DNA of 64,000 bases, taken from assembly GCA_000955795.1 (NCBI GenBank), contig JYOB01000018.1, positions 75,433 through 139,432 of the forward strand. Direction: 5' to 3'. How positions within the stretch are numbered: the first letter of the stretch is position 1; every line of letters begins with the position of its first letter. A model generated the notes under the pieces. The model did not search any database. It saw nothing but the letters and a program-made list of their open reading frames with translations, and had not been told where the DNA came from. The position numbers and the translations under genes are program-made. This document shows, one piece after another, positions 1 to 8,690 of this stretch. This stretch comes from Burkholderiaceae bacterium 26. GTDB lineage: Bacteria > Pseudomonadota > Gammaproteobacteria > Burkholderiales > Burkholderiaceae.

Positions 1-56
1 TTTCTTTGCTTACTTTCTTTGGCAAGACAAAGAAAGTAAGTCGGCCCCGGCAGGGG
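1..56. repeat. Dispersed palindromic repeat (REP-like), CTTACTTTCTTTG family
   Basis: Positions 9-21 (CTTACTTTCTTTG) and 28-40 (CAAAGAAAGTAAG) form a perfect 13-bp inverted repeat with a 6-base loop. A partial direct copy TTTCTTTG sits at 1-8, and a GC-rich tail with CCCC-GGCA-GGGG follows at 45-56. From memory, similar elements occur in many copies between genes in Burkholderiaceae and Xanthomonadaceae and give rise to spurious ORFs. It lies directly upstream of the acyl-CoA dehydrogenase gene and may act as a transcript-end hairpin for the gene to the left or as leader sequence. Copy number cannot be judged here. Confidence 0.75.
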
Positions 57-81
57 ACGAAACACAGGATGCACCAACATC

Positions 82-1950
82 ATGTCCTCGAAACTGCTAT
101 CCCGCCGCGACCTCAGCTTCCTGCTCTACGAATGGCTCAACGTCGAATCGCTCACGCGCATTCCGCGTTACGCAGACCACTCCCGCGAAACCTTCGACGC
201 CGCGCTCGACACGTGCGAGCGCATCGCAACGGACCTGTTCGCCCCGCATAACAAGAAAAACGACCAGGAAGAACCGCACTTCGACGGCACCAAGGTCCAC
301 ATCATTCCCGAGGTCAAGGCAGCGTTGGACGCCTTCAACAAAGCGGGCCTGATGGCTGCCGGGCAGGACTTTGAACGCGGCGGCATGCAACTGCCCACCG
401 TGGTCGAAAAAGCCGGATTCGGCTTCTTCAAGGCCGCCAACGTCGGCACCAGCTCATACCCGTTCCTCACCATCGGCAACGCGAATCTGCTGCTCGCGCA
501 CGGCACGCCCGCGCAAATCGAGACCTTCGTGCAGCCCGAGATGGAAGGCCGCTTCTACGGCACGATGTGCCTGTCGGAGCCGCAGGCAGGCTCGTCGCTG
601 TCGGACATCGTCACGCGGGCCGAATACGAAGGCGAGTCGCCACTTGGCGCGCAATACCGTCTGACCGGCAACAAGATGTGGATCTCCGCTGGTGAACACG
701 AATTGTCGGAGAACATTGTCCACCTCGTGCTGGCGAAGATCCCTGGCCCGGACGGCAAGCTGATTCCCGGTGTGAAGGGCATTTCGCTCTTCATCGTGCC
801 GAAGTTCCTCGTCAATGCCGATGGCTCGCTCGGTGAGCGCAATGACGTGGTGCTGGCCGGCCTGAACCACAAGATGGGCTATCGCGGCACGACCAACTGC
901 CTGCTGAACTTTGGCGAGGGCACGCAGTTTCGCCCGAAAGGTGCAGACGGCCAGCCGCGCGCCGGCGCCATCGGTTACCTCGTCGGCGAGCCGCACAAAG
1001 GCCTCGCGTGCATGTTCCACATGATGAACGAGGCGCGCATCGGCGTTGGCATGGGCGCAACGATGCTCGGCTACACGGGTTATCTGCATGCGGTGGACTA
1101 CGCGCGCAATCGTCCGCAGGGCCGTCCGGTCGGGCCGTCGGGCAAGGATGCAGCGTCTGCGCAAATCCGTATCGTCGATCACGCTGATGTGCGTCGCATG
1201 CTGCTGGCGCAGAAGGCGTACGTGGAAGGCGCGCTGGGCCTGAACCTGTATTGCGCCAAGCTCGTCGACGAAGAGCGTGGCGAAACCGATGCGGCCAAGC
1301 GCGCAAAGCTCGGCCTGCTGCTCGACATCCTCACGCCGATTGCCAAGAGCTGGCCGTCGCAGTGGTGCCTGGAAGCCAACAGCCTGGCAATCCAGGTGCA
1401 CGGTGGTTACGGCTACACGCGCGAATACAACGTCGAGCAGTTCTACCGCGACAACCGCCTGAACCCGATCCACGAGGGCACGCACGGTATCCAGGGCCTG
1501 GACCTGCTGGGCCGCAAGGTCGTGATGCAGGACGGGGCAGCCTTCGCCGCGCTGGGTGAGCGCGTGCAGGCCACCGTCGGCCGCGCGTTGGAAACCGACG
1601 ATGAAACGCTGGTCGGCTACGGCCGCGCGCTCGGCATGGCCACACAGAAATTGGCCAAGGTCACGCAAACGCTGTGGGCCGCTGGCGACCCGCGCGTAAC
1701 GCTGGCGAACGCCTCGGTCTATCTGGAAGCGTTCGGCCATGTTGTTGTCGCGTGGATCTGGCTGGAACAGGCCCTGTCTGCCGCAAAAGCGCTGCCGAAT
1801 GCGCAGGGCGAAGACGCTGACTTCTATCGCGGCAAGCTGCAGGCCGCGCGCTACTTCTTCCAGTGGGAACTGCCGAAGATCGACCCGCAGATCGCACTGC
1901 TGGGCTCGCTCGACACCACAACGCTGGACATGCAGGACGCTTGGTTCTAA
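82..1950 (+). CDS. Acyl-CoA dehydrogenase, long (about 600-residue) subfamily
   Basis: The 622-residue protein is predicted to be an FAD flavoenzyme that introduces the alpha-beta double bond into an acyl-CoA. Residues about 160-176 carry the family signature CLSEPQAGSS, and about 437-450 carry the FAD-contact motif QVHGGYGYTREY. The catalytic base is probably Glu about 465 in HEGTHG. The length exceeds that of classical 380-residue enzymes because of an extra C-terminal helical domain, as in the DmdC/FadE5-like branch. It is cytoplasmic and first in a run of nine co-directional genes; an SDR gene follows after 25 bases. The physiological acyl chain is unknown. Confidence 0.9.
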   Translation: MSSKLLSRRDLSFLLYEWLNVESLTRIPRYADHSRETFDAALDTCERIATDLFAPHNKKNDQEEPHFDGTKVHIIPEVKAALDAFNKAGLMAAGQDFERGGMQLPTVVEKAGFGFFKAANVGTSSYPFLTIGNANLLLAHGTPAQIETFVQPEMEGRFYGTMCLSEPQAGSSLSDIVTRAEYEGESPLGAQYRLTGNKMWISAGEHELSENIVHLVLAKIPGPDGKLIPGVKGISLFIVPKFLVNADGSLGERNDVVLAGLNHKMGYRGTTNCLLNFGEGTQFRPKGADGQPRAGAIGYLVGEPHKGLACMFHMMNEARIGVGMGATMLGYTGYLHAVDYARNRPQGRPVGPSGKDAASAQIRIVDHADVRRMLLAQKAYVEGALGLNLYCAKLVDEERGETDAAKRAKLGLLLDILTPIAKSWPSQWCLEANSLAIQVHGGYGYTREYNVEQFYRDNRLNPIHEGTHGIQGLDLLGRKVVMQDGAAFAALGERVQATVGRALETDDETLVGYGRALGMATQKLAKVTQTLWAAGDPRVTLANASVYLEAFGHVVVAWIWLEQALSAAKALPNAQGEDADFYRGKLQAARYFFQWELPKIDPQIALLGSLDTTTLDMQDAWF

Positions 1951-1975
1951 CTACGATAACGACACAGGAGACACC

Positions 1976-2758
1976 ATGGGTACGCTCAAGCATCTGTTTG
2001 ATCTTTCCGGCAAGACGGCGCTGATCACCGGCGGCTCACGCGGGCTCGGCCTGCAGATTGCCGAAGCGCTAGGCGAGCAGGGCGCGCGCATTGTTCTGTC
2101 TGCCCGCAAGGCCGATGAACTGAAGGAAGCGCAGGCACATCTGAAGTCGCTCGGCATCGAAGCGGACTGGATTGCCGCTGACGGCGCCATCGAAGCCGAC
2201 ATTCAGCGCCTGGCCGATGAGGCCTTGGTCAAGCTCGGTCATGTCGACATCCTCGTCAACAACGCGGGCGCAACGTGGGGCTCGCCGGCGGAAGACCACC
2301 CGGTCGAAGCCTGGGACAAGGTGATGAACCTGAATATCCGCGGCCTGTTCCTGCTCACGCAGCAGATCGGCAAGCGTTCGATGATCCCGCGCAAGTACGG
2401 AAAGATCGTCAATGTGGCGTCAATTGCGGGCCTGAAGGGCAATCCGCCGGGCTCGCTGGACACGATTGCCTACAACACCAGCAAGGGCGCGGTGGTCAAC
2501 TTCACGCGCGCGCTGGCCGGTGAGTGGGGCGAGCACAACATCACCGTCAACGCAATTGCGCCGGGCTTCTTTCCGTCGAAGATGACGCGCGGCTCGCTGG
2601 AAAAACTTGGTGTGGACAAGCTGGCCGAGCGCTCGCCGCTGCATCGCATTGGCGACGACGAAGACCTCAAGGGCGTGGCCGCGCTGTTCGCGTCGGATGC
2701 CTCCAAGCACATCACCGGCCAGATCCTCGCCGTCGACGGCGGCGTGAGCGTGGTCTAA
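1976..2758 (+). CDS. SDR-family oxidoreductase (FabG/3-hydroxyacyl type)
   Basis: This 260-residue classical short-chain dehydrogenase has the cofactor motif TGGSRGLG at 18-25, NNAG near 95, and the catalytic Tyr166-x3-Lys170 (YNTSK). The end PGFFPSKMT is like FabG/gluconate dehydrogenase-type SDRs, so a 3-hydroxyacyl or similar alcohol substrate is plausible. The start at 1976 is chosen because ACAGGAG lies just upstream; an in-frame extension back into the acyl-CoA dehydrogenase gene is spurious. It sits 25 bases after that gene and 32 before a thioesterase, suggesting one operon working on a CoA thioester. Substrate not determinable from sequence. Confidence 0.88.
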   Translation: MGTLKHLFDLSGKTALITGGSRGLGLQIAEALGEQGARIVLSARKADELKEAQAHLKSLGIEADWIAADGAIEADIQRLADEALVKLGHVDILVNNAGATWGSPAEDHPVEAWDKVMNLNIRGLFLLTQQIGKRSMIPRKYGKIVNVASIAGLKGNPPGSLDTIAYNTSKGAVVNFTRALAGEWGEHNITVNAIAPGFFPSKMTRGSLEKLGVDKLAERSPLHRIGDDEDLKGVAALFASDASKHITGQILAVDGGVSVV

Positions 2759-2790
2759 TTTCGGCTGCTTCTCACTCTTTCTGACGCAGC

Positions 2791-3225
2791 ATGAACGCAG
2801 ACAACAACGGTTTTCCGATCGACATCCCTTTCCTGAAGCTTCTCGGCATGCGCTGCCTGAAGGTGGCCGATGGCGAGGGCGTGGTCGAGCTCGCACTCGA
2901 AGCGCAGCACATGAACAGCTGGGAAATGGCCCACGGCGGCGTGACCATGACGATGCTCGACGTCGCCATGGCCATGGCCGGCCGCTCGGCAGATGCGCAT
3001 GGCCGCGGCGTGGTGACGATCGAGATGAAGACGGCGTTCATGCAGCCCGGGCGCGGCACGCTCAAGGCGAGCGCCCGTTGCGTGCATCAGTCCACCACCA
3101 TGGCGTTTTGCGAAGGCGAGGTGCGTGATGCCGATGACAAGCTGGTCGCGCGCGGCTCGGGCACGTTCAAGTTCGTCAAGCGTATGCCGCCGCCGCGCAC
3201 CCCCGAACCCGGCGCGGACGGCTGA
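2791..3225 (+). CDS. PaaI-family hotdog thioesterase
   Basis: The protein is 144 residues, the usual size of a single hotdog domain. NSWEMAHGGVTMTMLD (about 42-57) matches the PaaI-type active-site loop N-x-x-G-x-x-HGG followed by the hotdog helix; the C-terminal half (TIEMKTAFMQP, then AFCEGEVRD) forms the beta strands. Such enzymes hydrolyse acyl- or aryl-CoA thioesters in the cytoplasm, typically as tetramers. Co-direction with the acyl-CoA dehydrogenase and SDR suggests CoA recycling or relief of a dead-end thioester. No strong ribosome site is visible. Substrate unknown. Confidence 0.85.
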   Translation: MNADNNGFPIDIPFLKLLGMRCLKVADGEGVVELALEAQHMNSWEMAHGGVTMTMLDVAMAMAGRSADAHGRGVVTIEMKTAFMQPGRGTLKASARCVHQSTTMAFCEGEVRDADDKLVARGSGTFKFVKRMPPPRTPEPGADG

Positions 3226-3306
3226 CCAGACAACACCGCAGTTGCAGTACCCAGTTGCACGCCGGACAGCGTCCGACACACAAAAAGAGCAACCACGGAG
3301 ACAAGC

Positions 3307-4710
3307 ATGCAACACCCTGCGCGGCGGACGGCGTCTGCCCTTGCCATCACTCTGCTTTGCTGCACCGGACTGACCATGACCCTGGAAGGATGCGCCTCCA
3401 ACCCCGCGCCGGCCGACGCACCGGCAGCCAGTGCATCGACCGCCGTGCAGCCGCCGCCGGCGCCCAATCCGCCGATGCAGAAGCCGCTCACGGCCGACGA
3501 ATCTGATCCGAACAAGATGGGCTGGATGCAAGGCTTCCCGCCGCCGCCCGATCGCATCATCCGCTTTGATCTGGCGGGCAACATGTTCCCGCGCACGCGC
3601 TATGGCTACAGCCACGTGCGCGAGTTTGTGCCGACGCGCGTGGTGTGGCACGGCGACGGTCCCGTCAGCAAGCTGCCACGCGCAGAGCGTGACATCAGCG
3701 GCGTGCTGTTCACCGATCCGAACGGCACGCGCCGTACGTTTGCCGAAGCGCTCAAGCTGACCTACACCGACGGCATCCTCGTCATGCACAAGGGCAAAGT
3801 GGTCTACGAGCGCTACTTTGGCGCGCTCGATGCGCATACGCAGCACATCGCCATGTCGGTCACGAAATCGTTTGTCGGCACTCTGGCCGCCATGCTGGTG
3901 GCCGACGGCAAGCTCGATCCGGCCGCGCCCGTTACGCAGTACGTGCCGGAACTCAAGGACACCGCCTACGGAGACGCCACCGTGCGGCAGGTCATGGACA
4001 TGACCGTGGGCGTGCGTTACTCCGAAAACTATGCCGACCCGAACGCCGATGTCTGGGCGTACGCCCGCGCCGGCGGCATGCTGCCGCGTCCGGCTGGTTA
4101 CAAAGGCCCCGACAATTTCTACGATTACCTTACGACGCTGCGCAAGGAAGGTGAGCACGACGCGGAGTTTTCGTACAAGACCGTCAACGCTGAAACGCTG
4201 GCGTGGATCGTGCGCCGTGCGTCGAACAAGTCGCTGGCGGCGCTGCTGTCTGAGCGCATCTGGCAACCGATGGGCGCACAGGATGACGCGTACTTCTCGG
4301 TCGACAGCATCGGTACGGAATCGGGCGGCGGCGGGCTGAACACCACGCTGCGCGATCTGGCGCGCTTTGGCGAGATGATCCGCAACGACGGCCGCTTCAA
4401 CGGCAAACAGATCCTGCCCAAGAGCGTGATCGAAGACATCCGCCGCGGTGGTGACCCGGCCAAGTTTGCCAAGGCAGGCTACACGACGCTGCCCGGCTAT
4501 TCGTATCGCAACATGTGGTGGGTTTCGAGCAACGACCACCACACGTTCGAAGCGCGCGGCATCCATGGCCAGCGCATCTATATTGATCCGGTGGCCCAGA
4601 TGACGATCGTGCGCTATGCCTCGCACCCGATCGCAGCCAATGCTGCCAACGATCCGGTCACGCACCGCGCATATGCGGCGCTAGCCGAGTATTTCGTGCA
4701 ACACAAGTAA
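3307..4710 (+). CDS. Serine hydrolase lipoprotein, beta-lactamase class C fold
   Basis: This 467-residue protein has a signal sequence ending in a lipobox (LEGC, Cys about 29), so it should be an exported lipoprotein. A Pro/Ala-rich linker follows. The core has Ser184-x-x-Lys187 (SVTK), a Tyr238 motif (YSEN) as second base, and a late HGQ (about 417) in the place of the KTG box. The family contains esterases, D-aminopeptidases and 6-aminohexanoate-dimer hydrolase; true lactamase activity is unlikely. RBS GGAG lies upstream of the ATG. Placed inside a catabolic run, it could hydrolyse an ester or amide substrate outside the inner membrane; this is inference. Confidence 0.85.
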   Translation: MQHPARRTASALAITLLCCTGLTMTLEGCASNPAPADAPAASASTAVQPPPAPNPPMQKPLTADESDPNKMGWMQGFPPPPDRIIRFDLAGNMFPRTRYGYSHVREFVPTRVVWHGDGPVSKLPRAERDISGVLFTDPNGTRRTFAEALKLTYTDGILVMHKGKVVYERYFGALDAHTQHIAMSVTKSFVGTLAAMLVADGKLDPAAPVTQYVPELKDTAYGDATVRQVMDMTVGVRYSENYADPNADVWAYARAGGMLPRPAGYKGPDNFYDYLTTLRKEGEHDAEFSYKTVNAETLAWIVRRASNKSLAALLSERIWQPMGAQDDAYFSVDSIGTESGGGGLNTTLRDLARFGEMIRNDGRFNGKQILPKSVIEDIRRGGDPAKFAKAGYTTLPGYSYRNMWWVSSNDHHTFEARGIHGQRIYIDPVAQMTIVRYASHPIAANAANDPVTHRAYAALAEYFVQHK

Positions 4711-4754
4711 CAACCCGACCCAACACCGATATCCGATATTCAGGAGCGTTTTTC

Positions 4755-5765
4755 ATGTCGAAGACCTATCAGCGCATCGTTCTGGCTTCGCGCCCGCAAG
4801 GGGCCGTGACGACCGACAACTTCCGCCTGGAGACGGTGGAGATTCCGGAACTGCAGGACGGCCAGGTGCTGGTGCGCAACCATTTCCTCTCGCTCGATCC
4901 GTACATGCGCGGCCGCATGAACGACAGCAAGTCGTATGCGCAGCCGCAGCCGCTTGATGAAGTGATGATCGGCGGCACCGTTGGCGTGGTGGAAGCGTCC
5001 AAGAACCCGTCGTTTGCCGTGGGCGACAACGTCGTCGGCATGTTCGGCTGGCAAGAAGTGGGCGTGTCGGACGGCCGCAGCATCCAGAAGGTGGATACGC
5101 GCCACATTCCGCTGTCGGCGTATCTCGGCTCGGTCGGTATGCCGGGCGTGACGGCGTGGTATGGCCTGAACAAGATCATGCTGCCCAAGCCCGGCCAGAC
5201 CGTGGCGGTGAGTGCTGCTTCCGGCGCAGTGGGCAGCGTGGTGGGGCAGCTTGCCAAGCTCAAGGGCTGCCGCGCCGTGGGCTTTGCCGGCGGCAAGGAC
5301 AAGTGCGATTACGTGGTCAACGAACTGGGCTTTGATGCCTGCATCGACTACAAGGCCGCCAAGGATCCGAAGGAGCTGTACAAGATGCTCAAAGAGGCTA
5401 CGCCCGATGGCATCGATTCGTACTTCGAGAACGTGGGTGGCTCGATCCTGGATGCCGTGCTGTCGCGCATGAACCCGTTCGGCCGCATCGCTATGTGCGG
5501 CATGATCGCCGGCTACGATGGCCAGCCGCTGCCGCTGCAGAACCCGCAATTGATCCTGGTATCGCGCCTGACCATCGAGGGCTTCATCGTCTCCGAACAC
5601 ATGGACGTATGGCCGGAAGCACTGCGCGAACTGGGCGGTTTCGTGGCGCAAGGCAAGCTGAAGTTCCGCGAGAGCGTGGCAGAGGGCTTGGCGAGCGCAC
5701 CGGAAGCGTTCATGGGCCTGCTCAAGGGCAAGAACTTCGGCAAGCAACTTGTCAAGCTGGTTTAA
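4755..5765 (+). CDS. NADPH-dependent MDR oxidoreductase (CurA / leukotriene B4 dehydrogenase type)
   Basis: The 336-residue protein is a zinc-independent medium-chain reductase. Its N-terminal half has NHFLSLDPYMRGRM (about 37-50), diagnostic for the CurA/PTGR branch, and the Rossmann motif AASGAVGSVVGQLAK lies at about 154-168. Such enzymes reduce alpha-beta double bonds of enones with NADPH. The start has CAGGAG upstream at 4741-4746. It lies 44 bases after the serine hydrolase and is followed by a strong hairpin (5778-5805), which may end or regulate this part of the run. Enone substrate unknown. Confidence 0.9.
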   Translation: MSKTYQRIVLASRPQGAVTTDNFRLETVEIPELQDGQVLVRNHFLSLDPYMRGRMNDSKSYAQPQPLDEVMIGGTVGVVEASKNPSFAVGDNVVGMFGWQEVGVSDGRSIQKVDTRHIPLSAYLGSVGMPGVTAWYGLNKIMLPKPGQTVAVSAASGAVGSVVGQLAKLKGCRAVGFAGGKDKCDYVVNELGFDACIDYKAAKDPKELYKMLKEATPDGIDSYFENVGGSILDAVLSRMNPFGRIAMCGMIAGYDGQPLPLQNPQLILVSRLTIEGFIVSEHMDVWPEALRELGGFVAQGKLKFRESVAEGLASAPEAFMGLLKGKNFGKQLVKLV

Positions 5766-5777
5766 GTTGTGCCGCAC

Positions 5778-5805
5778 GCGGACTGTCAATCGCTTGACAG
5801 TCCGC
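5778..5805. promoter_or_regulatory. Perfect 12-bp inverted repeat between oxidoreductase and aldolase-fold genes
   Basis: GCGGACTGTCAA (5778-5789) and TTGACAGTCCGC (5794-5805) pair perfectly around the 4-base loop TCGC. No T-run follows, so a standard terminator is doubtful. TTGACA at 5794-5799 matches a sigma-70 -35 box, though no good -10 lies at 16-18 bases. It could be an operator overlapping an internal promoter for the gene at 5863, or a transcript-processing hairpin. Confidence 0.6.
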
Positions 5806-5862
5806 CGGGCGAGGGCCGCCACAGAATGGCCCCACCCACAACGAACGCGTGAAGGAGACACC

Positions 5863-6711
5863 ATGAACGCACCTGAAACGACGCAAGCCAAGCGGCCCGA
5901 CAGCATGGCCGCCAGCCTCAGCCCCGAGGCAGCTGCCCGCTATCGCAACCTGCCACGTCCGCCGCAATTTGCCACCGTGGCCGAAGAGCGCCTGCACCGC
6001 AAACAGCGCCTGGCTGCAGCGTTCCGCCTGTTCTCGAAATTCGGTTTCGACGAAGGCGTGGCCGGGCACATCACGGCGCGCGATCCGGAACACCAGGACA
6101 GCTTCTGGGTGAACCCGTTCGGTGTGCATTTCAGCCAAGTGACGGTGTCGAACCTCATCCGCTGCGATCACCACGGCAACGTGGTTGAAGGCGATTACCC
6201 GGTCAACGCTGCAGCGTTTGCGATTCACTCGCGCGTGCATCAGGCACGACCGGATGCAGTCGCCGCTGCGCACTCGCACAGCACATATGGGCGCGCGTGG
6301 TCCACGCTCGGCCGCAAGCTCGATCCGCTCACGCAGGACGTGTGTGCGTTCTACGAAGACCACGCGCTGTATGACGATTTCGGCGGCGTGGTGGTCGAGC
6401 TGGACGAAGGCCAGCGCATTGCAGAAGCACTCGGCAACAACAAGGCCGCCATCCTGCAGAACCACGGCCTGCTGACGGTCGGCAAGACGGTCGACGAAGC
6501 AGCATGGTGGTTCATCACGATGGAGCGCTCCTGCCAGGTGCAGTTGCTGGCCGAAGCCGCCGCTGCCCGCACCGGTGGCGCACCGCGCACGATTTCCGAT
6601 GCCGCTGCCCGTCAGGCGTATTCGATCGTCGGGTCGGCGCAGGCGGGGTGGTTCCAATTCCAGCCGCTATATGCGCGCATCGTCAAAGAACAACCCGATC
6701 TGCTCGACTGA
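5863..6711 (+). CDS. Class II aldolase/adducin-fold protein
   Basis: The 282-residue protein has the metal-site histidines of class II aldolases: His137 and His139 in AHSHSTYG and His201 in QNHGLL. The acid residue used by true fuculose/rhamnulose aldolases is not clear, and many members with an N-terminal extension like this one act as decarboxylases or have no known role. The ATG at 5863 is preceded by GAAGGAGA, better than an upstream in-frame start that overlaps the hairpin at 5778-5805. The GST-like gene follows after 27 bases. Sugar-phosphate chemistry is possible but not implied by the neighbours. Confidence 0.85.
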   Translation: MNAPETTQAKRPDSMAASLSPEAAARYRNLPRPPQFATVAEERLHRKQRLAAAFRLFSKFGFDEGVAGHITARDPEHQDSFWVNPFGVHFSQVTVSNLIRCDHHGNVVEGDYPVNAAAFAIHSRVHQARPDAVAAAHSHSTYGRAWSTLGRKLDPLTQDVCAFYEDHALYDDFGGVVVELDEGQRIAEALGNNKAAILQNHGLLTVGKTVDEAAWWFITMERSCQVQLLAEAAAARTGGAPRTISDAAARQAYSIVGSAQAGWFQFQPLYARIVKEQPDLLD

Positions 6712-6738
6712 TCGGCATTGCAAATCCCTGGAGCACGC

Positions 6739-7695
6739 ATGACGGACCTGATCCTGCATCACTACGCCACCTCGCCGTTTTCTGAGAAGGTGCGCTTGAT
6801 CCTTGGCTACAAGGACCAGCCGTGGAAGTCCGTCACGGTGCCTGTGATCCTGCCCAAGCCGGATGTGATGCCGCTTACCGGCGGCTACCGGCGCACGCCG
6901 TTCCTGCAGATCGGCGCGGACATTTATTGCGATACCGCGCTGATCGCGCAGGTGCTGGAGTCGATTCATCCCGCACCGACGCTGTATCCCTCAGACCATG
7001 CCGCAGCGGTGTTTTCGATGGCGCAGTGGGCCGATACGACGCTGTTCTGGGCCACCGCAACTTTCGTGACGCAGCCGGCGGGCTTCCAGAGCCTGTTCGG
7101 TGATGCACCGGAAGCCTTCGTCAAAGCCTTCGTGGAAGACCGCAAGGCAATGCGTGTGGGCGGCACTGGCTTGCGCACGCCGCTGCCGGAAGCCACCTCC
7201 ACGCTGCAGGTGTTCCTCGCGCAACTGGAGCGGCAGTTTGCAACAGGCGAACGCATCTTCCTGTTTGGCGAGCAGCCGACCGTGGCCGATTTTTCCGTCT
7301 ACCACTGCCTGTGGTTCATCCGCCGCGCAACGGCGGTGGCCGGCATCCTTGATGCGCACCCGGAAGTCGTCGCATGGATGCATCGCGTTGCGGCATTCGG
7401 TCACTCGCAAGCGCAACCGATGACGCCTGCCGAAGCGCTGGACATTGCCAAGGCCGCCACACCGCGCGCGCTGACTGAAACGAACGCCACCTTCGACGAC
7501 AGCCACGGCCTACCCAAAGGCACGCGCGTGACAGTGGCCGCGGTTGACTACGGCGTCGATCCTGTTGAAGGGGACCTCGTGGTCTCCACACGCGACAGCG
7601 TCGGCGTGCTGCGCGAAGACCCGCGCGTCGGCCAGGTGGTGGTGCATTTTCCGCGCGTCGGTTATGCCGTGCGCAAGGTTGAGGCGGCAGGCTGA
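6739..7695 (+). CDS. Glutathione S-transferase-like protein with C-terminal extension
   Basis: This 318-residue protein starts with a thioredoxin-fold GST domain (about 1-80; HHYATSPFSEKVRL, then a RRTPFLQ cis-Pro loop) and a helical GST C domain (about 85-215, including PTVADFSVYH). An extra 80-100 residues follow, rich in short beta strands (GTRVTVAAVDYG, VVHFPRVGYAV), not part of a normal 200-230-residue GST. The ATG at 6739 has GGAG five bases upstream and is preferred over an in-frame TTG at 6718. Glutathione conjugation or reductive removal of a leaving group would fit the catabolic run. The tail domain is unidentified. Confidence 0.8.
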   Translation: MTDLILHHYATSPFSEKVRLILGYKDQPWKSVTVPVILPKPDVMPLTGGYRRTPFLQIGADIYCDTALIAQVLESIHPAPTLYPSDHAAAVFSMAQWADTTLFWATATFVTQPAGFQSLFGDAPEAFVKAFVEDRKAMRVGGTGLRTPLPEATSTLQVFLAQLERQFATGERIFLFGEQPTVADFSVYHCLWFIRRATAVAGILDAHPEVVAWMHRVAAFGHSQAQPMTPAEALDIAKAATPRALTETNATFDDSHGLPKGTRVTVAAVDYGVDPVEGDLVVSTRDSVGVLREDPRVGQVVVHFPRVGYAVRKVEAAG

Positions 7696-7751
7696 CACGG
7701 CTTGGCCATCTCGATCGCTTTTCCTATTACAACGACATCAGTGAGACACGT

Positions 7752-8654
7752 ATGAAGCAATTCGCAGGCGGTGTGGCCGTCATCACGGGCGGTGCGTCGG
7801 GTTTCGGCAAGGAGTTCGCCAAGAACGCTGCCGGGTTGGGCATGAAGCTGGTGCTGGCCGATATCCAGCAGGATGCGCTGGATGCCGCGGTAGCCGAATT
7901 CTCGGCGCAGGGCGTGGAAGTGATTGGCCTGCGCGTCGACGTGTCGAAAGTGGAAGACGTGCAGGCGCTGGCCGATGCGGCCATCAAGGCGTTCGGCAAG
8001 GTCAACCTGCTGTTCAACAATGCCGGCGTGGGCGCCGGTGGCCTCATCTGGGAGAACACCGAGCGCGACTGGGATTGGGTGCTCGGCGTGAACCTGCACG
8101 GCGTCATCCACGGTGTACGCATCTTCACGCCGCTGATGCTGGAAGCCGCCAAGAAAGATCCGTCATACGAGGGCCATATCGTCAATACGGCGTCGATGGC
8201 GGGGCTGCTGAATGCGCCGGCCATGGGCATCTATAACGTGTCCAAGCACGCGGTGGTGGCGCTGTCCGAATCGCTGTATCAAGACTTGAGCCTGGTGACC
8301 GAGCAGATCCATTGCTCGGTGCTGTGCCCGTACTTTGTGCCGACCGGCATTACGCAGTCTGACCGCAACCGCCCGCAGGATCTGGCCAACACGGCGCCGC
8401 CCACAAAGTCGCAGCTGGTTTCACGGGCTATGTCGGAAAAGGCTGTCAGTTCCGGCAAGGTCACCGCCGAGCAAGTCGGCCAGATGACCTTCGACGCGAT
8501 CCGCAACGCGGGCTTCTATATCTACTCGCACCCGCATGCGCTGGCGCCTGTGCAACATCGCTTTGAAGACATCATCTCGCAGCGCAATCCGTCTGATCCG
8601 TTTGAAGGCAAGCCCGACGTGCGCGCGCGTCTGGTCGATGCGCTGCGCGGGTAA
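7752..8654 (+). CDS. SDR-family NAD(P)-dependent oxidoreductase
   Basis: The 300-residue SDR has cofactor motif TGGASGFG at 12-19, NNAGVGAGG near 94, and the catalytic Tyr161-x3-Lys165 (YNVSK). The C-terminal part (VPTGI, then a long helical tail with PFEGKPD) matches the branch often found beside acyl-CoA dehydrogenases and hydrolases and annotated only as SDR. It is cytoplasmic. It lies 56 bases after the GST-like gene and 36 before an epoxide-hydrolase-like gene. Direction of the reaction and substrate are not visible. Confidence 0.88.
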   Translation: MKQFAGGVAVITGGASGFGKEFAKNAAGLGMKLVLADIQQDALDAAVAEFSAQGVEVIGLRVDVSKVEDVQALADAAIKAFGKVNLLFNNAGVGAGGLIWENTERDWDWVLGVNLHGVIHGVRIFTPLMLEAAKKDPSYEGHIVNTASMAGLLNAPAMGIYNVSKHAVVALSESLYQDLSLVTEQIHCSVLCPYFVPTGITQSDRNRPQDLANTAPPTKSQLVSRAMSEKAVSSGKVTAEQVGQMTFDAIRNAGFYIYSHPHALAPVQHRFEDIISQRNPSDPFEGKPDVRARLVDALRG

Positions 8655-8690
8655 TTCCACCTCTACGACTGCCACTACTCCGAGATCGCC

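Noticed and set aside
454-1740. 428-codon minus-strand frame
   Set aside because: Shadow of the acyl-CoA dehydrogenase gene, no recognisable domain.
2755-4665. 636-codon minus-strand frame
   Set aside because: Composition is His/Arg/Val-rich with no motif; it shadows the thioesterase and serine hydrolase genes.
3307-4710. Beta-lactamase resistance gene
   Set aside because: The lipoprotein signal, long linker and lack of a KTG box fit a general serine hydrolase, not an antibiotic-resistance enzyme.
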